Shown: piece by piece, positions 59,133 through 64,000 of the stretch
Numbering within the stretch: the first letter of the stretch is position 1
Layout of the letters: every line of letters starts with the position of its first letter
Assembly (NCBI GenBank): GCA_019448385.1
Contig: JAGTXO010000022.1
Span: forward strand, 441,501 to 505,500
Direction: 5' to 3'
DNA from: Diacronema lutheri
Lineage: Eukaryota; Haptophyta; Pavlovophyceae; Pavlovales; Pavlovaceae
DNA length: 64,000 nt
Position numbers and translations under genes: made by a program
Notes under the pieces: model-generated
Databases searched by the model: none
What the model saw: the letters and a program-made list of their open reading frames with translations, nothing else
Told to the model about the DNA's origin: nothing

Positions 59133-61820
59133 CTAAAATTCTGAAACTCCGCCCGACCCGCTCGGCCTGCGCTTCGGCGCGCACGCCTGCCTGCTCGCCG
59201 AGATGGCCGCCTGCACGACCACGTCGAGCGCCGCCTTCTGCGTGCGCTCCTTAGCCTGCCTCGCGTCATCCGCGCGCAGCTTGAACTCGATTGCATCTGT
59301 GAGCGCTACCCAGCTCGCCTGGCGCACGGCGCGGGTGCACGCGCGCGGGCACATGCGGCGATGGTCGTGCGCGGCCAGGCGGAGGTGAGGCGGAGGCGCG
59401 GCAGGCTCAGCAGGGCGCCAAAAGTGCGTGGGTCACGACGCACCGTCGCACGTGCAGCGCACGCGCGTCTGCGCGCGTGACGCGGCGCCCGCTGCTCCGC
59501 AAAAGCCACCGGCGCGCCTCGCCGGCCGTGCACGACGCGCGCCTCTCGCGGCGCGCGGCGCGCGCGGACGACGCGAGCGCGCGCGCACCTCGATGATGTT
59601 GGTCGAGACGCCGATCGTTGAGAACAGGTCGCCCGTCTGCTTGCACGCCGACTCGACGGTGACGCGGATCGACGCGGAGGTGCCCTCGGACGCGCCGTCG
59701 ACGACGCGCACCTTGAAGTCGACGAGGTGCAGCTCGCGCAGCGTCGGATAGGCCACGTCGAGCGCCTTGCGGAGCGCAGCATCGAGCGCGCCGACCGGGC
59801 CGTCGCCCTCGGCCACGTCGTGACGAACGGAGCCGTCGGGCAAGCGCACCTTGACCGTTGCCTCAATCACCTGCTCTGAGAGCGCGTCGTCACGCATGTT
59901 GCCCGTCGGGCACGCGCCTTCGATATCGACGCTGTATCTGGCGTCACAGCATGGCGGCGACGCGACGCGGCGAAGCCCCGACGGCGGAGCGCGGCGCACG
60001 CGTGCGTGTGCGCGCGCGTATGCGGATGGCGAGCCGAGACGGGGGTTGGGCGTCGGCGTCGGTGCGAGCGGGGCGGGCGAGGTGGCGCGCGGCGCGCGTC
60101 GGGAGCAAGCGCGTGCACAGGGGACGCGCGCGCGCAATGCGCCACCCACTTGATCCGCTTAAAGTGCGGCGTGAAGTCGTCCGCGCACTTGGCCACGAGC
60201 AGGTCAAACGAGGCCTGCGCTGCCTCGAACTGGTAGCCCTTGGCCTCGAGGCGGACGACCTCGGCGAGGACCTTCTTGGCGACGCCGTCGGGCAGCGCGT
60301 GCCCGCCCTTGCGCGCCTTGAGCGCCGCCTCCATCACCGCCGCGATGTTCGATTTGCCCGAGAGCTCCGAGACGAGGATGCGTCGGACATTTCCGACAAG
60401 GGAAGGGTCGAGGTGCTCGTACGAAGATTGGGCGATCTGCATCGCGTGCGCGTGCATGCCGCCCTTGTGCGCGAAGGCAGAACGGCCGACGAACGGCTGC
60501 CCTGACCTGCGAATTGCGCCGCATCGCGAGCGGCAGCACGCGCCGCGCGGCGGTGGGCACAAAGCAACGCTGGGCCATGTCGCGCGTCAGCCCAGCGTCG
60601 AGCCAAAAGTCGCCAGCGCGCGCTGGACGCTCTGCCGCCGGCACAACGCGCGCGCACGGCGTGCGCTTGCACCTCGCGCGCGCCTCGGCGCGGCGCCCAC
60701 CTTGGCTGCAGGTTTGCGGTCTCATAGACGAAACGTGAGAGTTCCGTAAGGCCGGCGAACGGCTCGCCGCGCGCCGCGCGCTCGAGCACAGCGTACGCGC
60801 CGGCGCGCTTGAGGCCAAGGTTGGCTGCGACCGTGATCAAATCCGCGTTGCCGCACCGCTCGCCGATCCCGTTGATCGTGCCCTGCACCTGCGCGCCGGC
60901 GCGCGCCGGGCGGGGCCGGCGCGTGCGCGGGTGTCCGCACGCCGCACCGGCGCGGCACGGCGCGCGCACGCCTCGCTCGAGCGAGCGGGGCGATGCGCGA
61001 TCGCGAGGCGGGTTGCGAAGGGGACGAGCCGCGCACGGCGCAACGACGAGGGCCGGGTGGCGCGCACCTGCGACGCGCCAGCGTCCACCGCCGCGAGCGA
61101 GTTTGCAACGGACAGGCCACAGTCGTCGTGGCAGTGGACGCCGACGGTGACGCCGTCAAAGTCGGCGAGCGCGTCGATTGCGGCGCGCGTCATCGCGCTG
61201 ATCTCGCCGGGCGAAGTGCCGCCGTTCGTGTCGCAGAGGATGACGGTACGCGCGCCGCCCTCGGCGGCGGCGCGGATCGACGCGCGCGCGTGCTCCGCGT
61301 TGGCCTTCCACCCGTCGAAGAAGTGCTCGGCGTCGTAGAGGACGCGGCGGCCGTTGCCGGCGAGGAAGCCGATCGAGTCGTGGATCATCGCCAGGTTCTC
61401 CTCGAGCGAGACGCGAAGCACCGTCGTCACGTGGAAGTCCCATGTCTTGCCGACGATCGTGCATACGGGCGCCTCCGACCGGAGGAGCGCGAGCATGCCC
61501 TCGTCCGCCGCAGCGGCGGTGCCGCGGCGGCGGGTCATGCCAAAGGCGCAGATGCTCGCCGAACGCAGCGCGAGCGACCGCGCGCGCTCGAAGAAGGCCA
61601 CGTCCTTCTCGTTGGAGAGCGGGTAGCCGCCCTCGATGTAATCAAAGCCCGCATCGTCGAGCCGCTCGGCGATCCGCAGCTTGTCGTTGAGCGAGAGCGA
61701 GACGCCCTCGCCCTGCGTGCCGTCGCGCAGTGTCGTATCGTACAGCTCGATCTTGCGCGCCGCCGGCCGCGCGACGGCCGCGCTCGTCGCGAAACGCCGC
61801 GCCGCGCGCACCGCGAGCAT
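59133..61820 (-). CDS. cimA: (R)-citramalate synthase (CimA type)
   Basis: Five exons (61820-61068, 60888-60701, 60506-60150, 59937-59589, 59318-59133) encode 610 residues. A basic leader of about 20 residues suggests an organelle. The catalytic barrel opens with LYDTTLRDGTQGEGVSLSLN and DYIEGGYP, typical of citramalate rather than isopropylmalate synthase; the metal site is VHCHDDCG (HxH at 229-231), then GERCGNADL, SAFAHKGGMH and a C-terminal regulatory domain with AEGDGPVGALDAALRKAL, DFKVRVVD and NIIE joined to ASWVALTDAIEFKL. It condenses pyruvate with acetyl-CoA, the first step of threonine-independent isoleucine synthesis. Donors are GTGCGCGCCA, GTGGGCGCCG, GTGGGTGGCG and GTGCGCGCGC. 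Divergent from the isomerase gene, 127 bp. Confidence 0.92.
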
Positions 61821-61947
61821 GGCCCCAAAATGAGACGGTGCGGCGCTTCGCCGACACGGCGCTGCAACGTTTTGCCACGCGGTCGGCTCTTCTCAAACAA
61901 GGGAGCGCTCCACCCACCCCGCGCCCGACGCTCCGCGCCCGCCGCGG

Positions 61948-64000
61948 ATGATGCTGGCACGCTCGGGCTCGCGCGTGGCGGCCGCGCTCGGCTCGCGCGC
62001 CGGCGTCGCGGGCGCGCGCCGCGCGCTCGCCGCCGCCGCCGCCAAGCCGCTCACGCTCTTCGACAAGATCTGGGCGTCCAAGCTCGTCGACCAGCAGGAC
62101 GACGGCACGTGCCTTATCTACATTGACCGCCACCTCGTGCACGAGGTGACGTCGCCGCAGGCGTTCGAGGGGCTGCGCGCAGCGGGCCGCCGCGTCCGCC
62201 GCGTCGATCGCGTCCTCGCCACCGCCGACCACAACGTGCCCACGTCCAACCGTGCGGGCGGGATTGAGAACGCAGAGTCGAAGCTGCAGGTCGAGACGCT
62301 CGAGACCAACTGCGCGGACTTTGGGCTCACCTACTTTGGGATGGGCGACGAGCGGCAGGGCGTGGTGCACATCATCGGCCCCGAGCAGGGCTTCACCCTC
62401 CCCGGCATGACCATCGTCTGCGGCGACTCGCACACGGCGACCCACGGAGCGTTCGGCGCGCTCGCGTTCGGCATCGGCACGTCCGAGGTCGAGCACGTGC
62501 TCGCGACGCAGACGCTCGTGCAGAAGCCGGCGAAGAACATGCGGATCAGCGTGCGCGGCGAGCTGCCTGTCGGCGTCACCTCCAAGGACCTCGTGCTGCA
62601 CATCATTGGCGTGATCGGCACTGCGGGCGGCACGGGGCACGTGATCGAGTACGAGGGACCCGCCATCTCCAAGCTCTCGATGGAGGTGCGCGCGTGCGCG
62701 CCGCGGCGGGCGCGGCACAGCGGCGCGGATGCAATGCGCGCACGCCGCGCGGCCGCGCTCACGGCACCTTCCCGCGCTGCGACGCGGCGCGCGCGCGCGC
62801 GCGCGCACGCACGCACGCAGGCGCGCATGACGATCTGCAACATGTCGATCGAGGCGGGTGCGCGCGCGGGCATGATCGCGCCCGACGAGGTCACGTACAA
62901 GTACCTCAAGGGCCGGCCGATGGCGCCAAAGGGCGAGCTGTGGGAGCAGGCGCTGGCGTTCTGGCGCACGCTCCCGTCGGATCCGGGCGCGCGCTATGAC
63001 ACGGAGGTGGTCGTGCACGCGGACGAGATCGCGCCGCAGGTGACGTGGGGCACGTCGCCGCAGGACGTGCTCCCGATCACCGCGTCCGTGCCCGACCCGG
63101 CGTCCGAGCCCGACGCGAACAAGGCGGCGGCGATGCGGCGCGCGCTTGAGTACATGGGCCTCGCGGCCGGGCAAAAACTGAGCGAGCTGGCGGTGGACAA
63201 GGTCTTCATCGGTTCGTGCACCAACGGCCGGATCGAGGACCTGCGTGCCGTCGCGGCCGTCGCGAAGGGGCAACGCGTCGCGTCGTCCGTCATGCACGCG
63301 ATGATTGTGCCCGGATCCGGCATCGTGAAGAAGCAAGCCGAGGCGGAGGGGCTGCACGAGGTCTTCAAGGCGGCGGGCTTCGATTGGCGCGAGCCTGGCT
63401 GCTCGATGTGCCTGGCGATGAACGAGGACAAGCTCGCGCCGGGCGAGCGCTGCGCGAGCACGTCCAACCGCAACTTTGAGGGGCGGCAGGGGCGCGGCGG
63501 CCGAACGCACCTCGTCTCACCGGCGATGGCTGCCGCCGCGGCGATCACCGGCCGCCTCACCGACGTGCGCACGCTCGGCGGCGCGCGCGGGCTGCACACG
63601 CGCGCGGGCGCGTCGCGCGCGCTCGCCGCCGCCGCCGCCGCTGCCGCCGCCGCCACCCACGCCGCCGCGCCGGGCGGAGCTGGCGGCATGCGCCCGTTCG
63701 TGGCGCTTACGGGCGTCGTTGCGCCGCTGCCGATTTCAAACGTCGACACGGACATGCTCATCCCGAAGCAGTTCCTCAAGACGATCAAGCGGACGGGGCT
63801 CGGGAAGAACCTCTTCGACGAGCTGCGCTACGCCAACGACGGCTCCGAGATCGCCACGTTTGTCCTCAACCAGAAGCCGTACCGCTCGGCGGCGGTCATC
63901 GTCTCGCGCGAAAATTTTGGGTGTGGTTCGTCACGCGAGCATGCGCCGTGGGCGCTGCTCGACTTTGGGATCCGGTGCGTGATCGCGCCGTCGTTTGCCG
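61948..64000 (+). CDS. 3-isopropylmalate dehydratase, fused LeuC-LeuD (3' end outside window)
   Basis: Exons 61948-62685 and 62821-64000 (open at the window edge) give at least 639 residues. An Ala/Arg-rich leader of about 32 residues precedes [12 protein letters not shown]. The aconitase-type large subunit has [52 protein letters not shown] and [13 protein letters not shown] (three Fe-S cysteines). The splice (GTGCGCGCGT to ACGCAG) joins LSME to [17 protein letters not shown]. An Ala-rich linker near residue 530 leads into the small subunit: [20 protein letters not shown] and [18 protein letters not shown]. Such fusions are known from fungi. It isomerises 2-isopropylmalate in leucine and (R)-citramalate in isoleucine synthesis. 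Confidence 0.95.
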   Translation, partial: MMLARSGSRVAAALGSRAGVAGARRALAAAAAKPLTLFDKIWASKLVDQQDDGTCLIYIDRHLVHEVTSPQAFEGLRAAGRRVRRVDRVLATADHNVPTSNRAGGIENAESKLQVETLETNCADFGLTYFGMGDERQGVVHIIGPEQGFTLPGMTIVCGDSHTATHGAFGALAFGIGTSEVEHVLATQTLVQKPAKNMRISVRGELPVGVTSKDLVLHIIGVIGTAGGTGHVIEYEGPAISKLSMEVRACAPRRARHSGADAMRARRAAALTAPSRAATRRARARAHARTQARMTICNMSIEAGARAGMIAPDEVTYKYLKGRPMAPKGELWEQALAFWRTLPSDPGARYDTEVVVHADEIAPQVTWGTSPQDVLPITASVPDPASEPDANKAAAMRRALEYMGLAAGQKLSELAVDKVFIGSCTNGRIEDLRAVAAVAKGQRVASSVMHAMIVPGSGIVKKQAEAEGLHEVFKAAGFDWREPGCSMCLAMNEDKLAPGERCASTSNRNFEGRQGRGGRTHLVSPAMAAAAAITGRLTDVRTLGGARGLHTRAGASRALAAAAAAAAAATHAAAPGGAGGMRPFVALTGVVAPLPISNVDTDMLIPKQFLKTIKRTGLGKNLFDELRYANDGSEIATFVLNQKPYRSAAVIVSRENFGCGSSREHAPWALLDFGIRCVIAPSFA

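Noticed and set aside
60138-60149. A GC donor (GTGGC then GCATTG) for the third citramalate synthase intron
   Set aside because: A GT donor (ATCAA then GTGGGTGGCG) four to nine bases upstream keeps phase and resembles the preceding intron donor; it is simpler.

Overview
This is a gene-dense, very GC-rich nuclear window from a eukaryotic alga. About 37 protein genes and three tRNA genes can be supported. A light-harvesting protein of the chlorophyll a/c (fucoxanthin) type, a two-domain fibrillin, plastid-type leaders, a very short cilium-type RIIa protein, small spliceosomal introns and very high GC all point to a unicellular alga with a secondary red plastid. A haptophyte is my best guess and a pelagophyte the main alternative. 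This is inference from gene content; I see no taxonomic marker.

Layout: 1-3.5 kb holds a coiled-coil protein and a mitochondrial carrier. From 3.7 to 15.7 kb there is a glycan-flavoured block: a fused double glycosyltransferase-sulfotransferase, a GT13 and a GT92 glycosyltransferase, mixed with a glutaredoxin, a zinc-finger protein, a light-harvesting protein, a tRNA-Pro and a saccharopine-dehydrogenase-like protein. From 15.9 to 24.6 kb come an RIIa protein, two RCC1-repeat proteins, riboflavin RibB, a second tRNA-Pro, a fibrillin and thiazole synthase THI4. From 24.9 to 31.5 kb there is an ankyrin-repeat protein, a third tRNA-Pro, a PDZ protein whose upstream exons are only partly resolved, and an EXPERA-like membrane protein. 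A large armadillo-patatin phospholipase fills 31.5-38.5 kb. It is followed by a GFA protein, a site-2 protease, a TBC Rab-GAP, a basic nucleolar-type protein, an ABC1/UbiB kinase and a small Cys protein. A very long helicase with NFX1-type and RBR-type zinc domains lies at 45.7-51.0 kb, then the WD40 protein PWP1, a membrane protein, a SIP5/GW2-type RING protein, a TPR-like protein and an HMG-box protein. The window ends with citramalate synthase and isopropylmalate isomerase as a divergent pair, the first two steps of the citramalate route to isoleucine.

Genome style: strands alternate almost perfectly, giving about ten head-to-head pairs with 29-209 bp between start codons. An A/T-rich dyad close to TTTTSAAAA sits just upstream of many starts. 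I placed 29 introns by joining conserved protein segments. Most begin GTGCG, two begin GCGCG, none has a GTAAGT-like donor, and all end in AG. Several introns carry minisatellites, long inverted repeats or G/C homopolymers. Two small non-coding elements with terminal inverted repeats lie between genes. I found no viral or transposase genes and no CRISPR array.

Coordinates of exon edges come from manual splice placement checked for reading-frame consistency. Positions in CG-repeat stretches may be off by a base or two.
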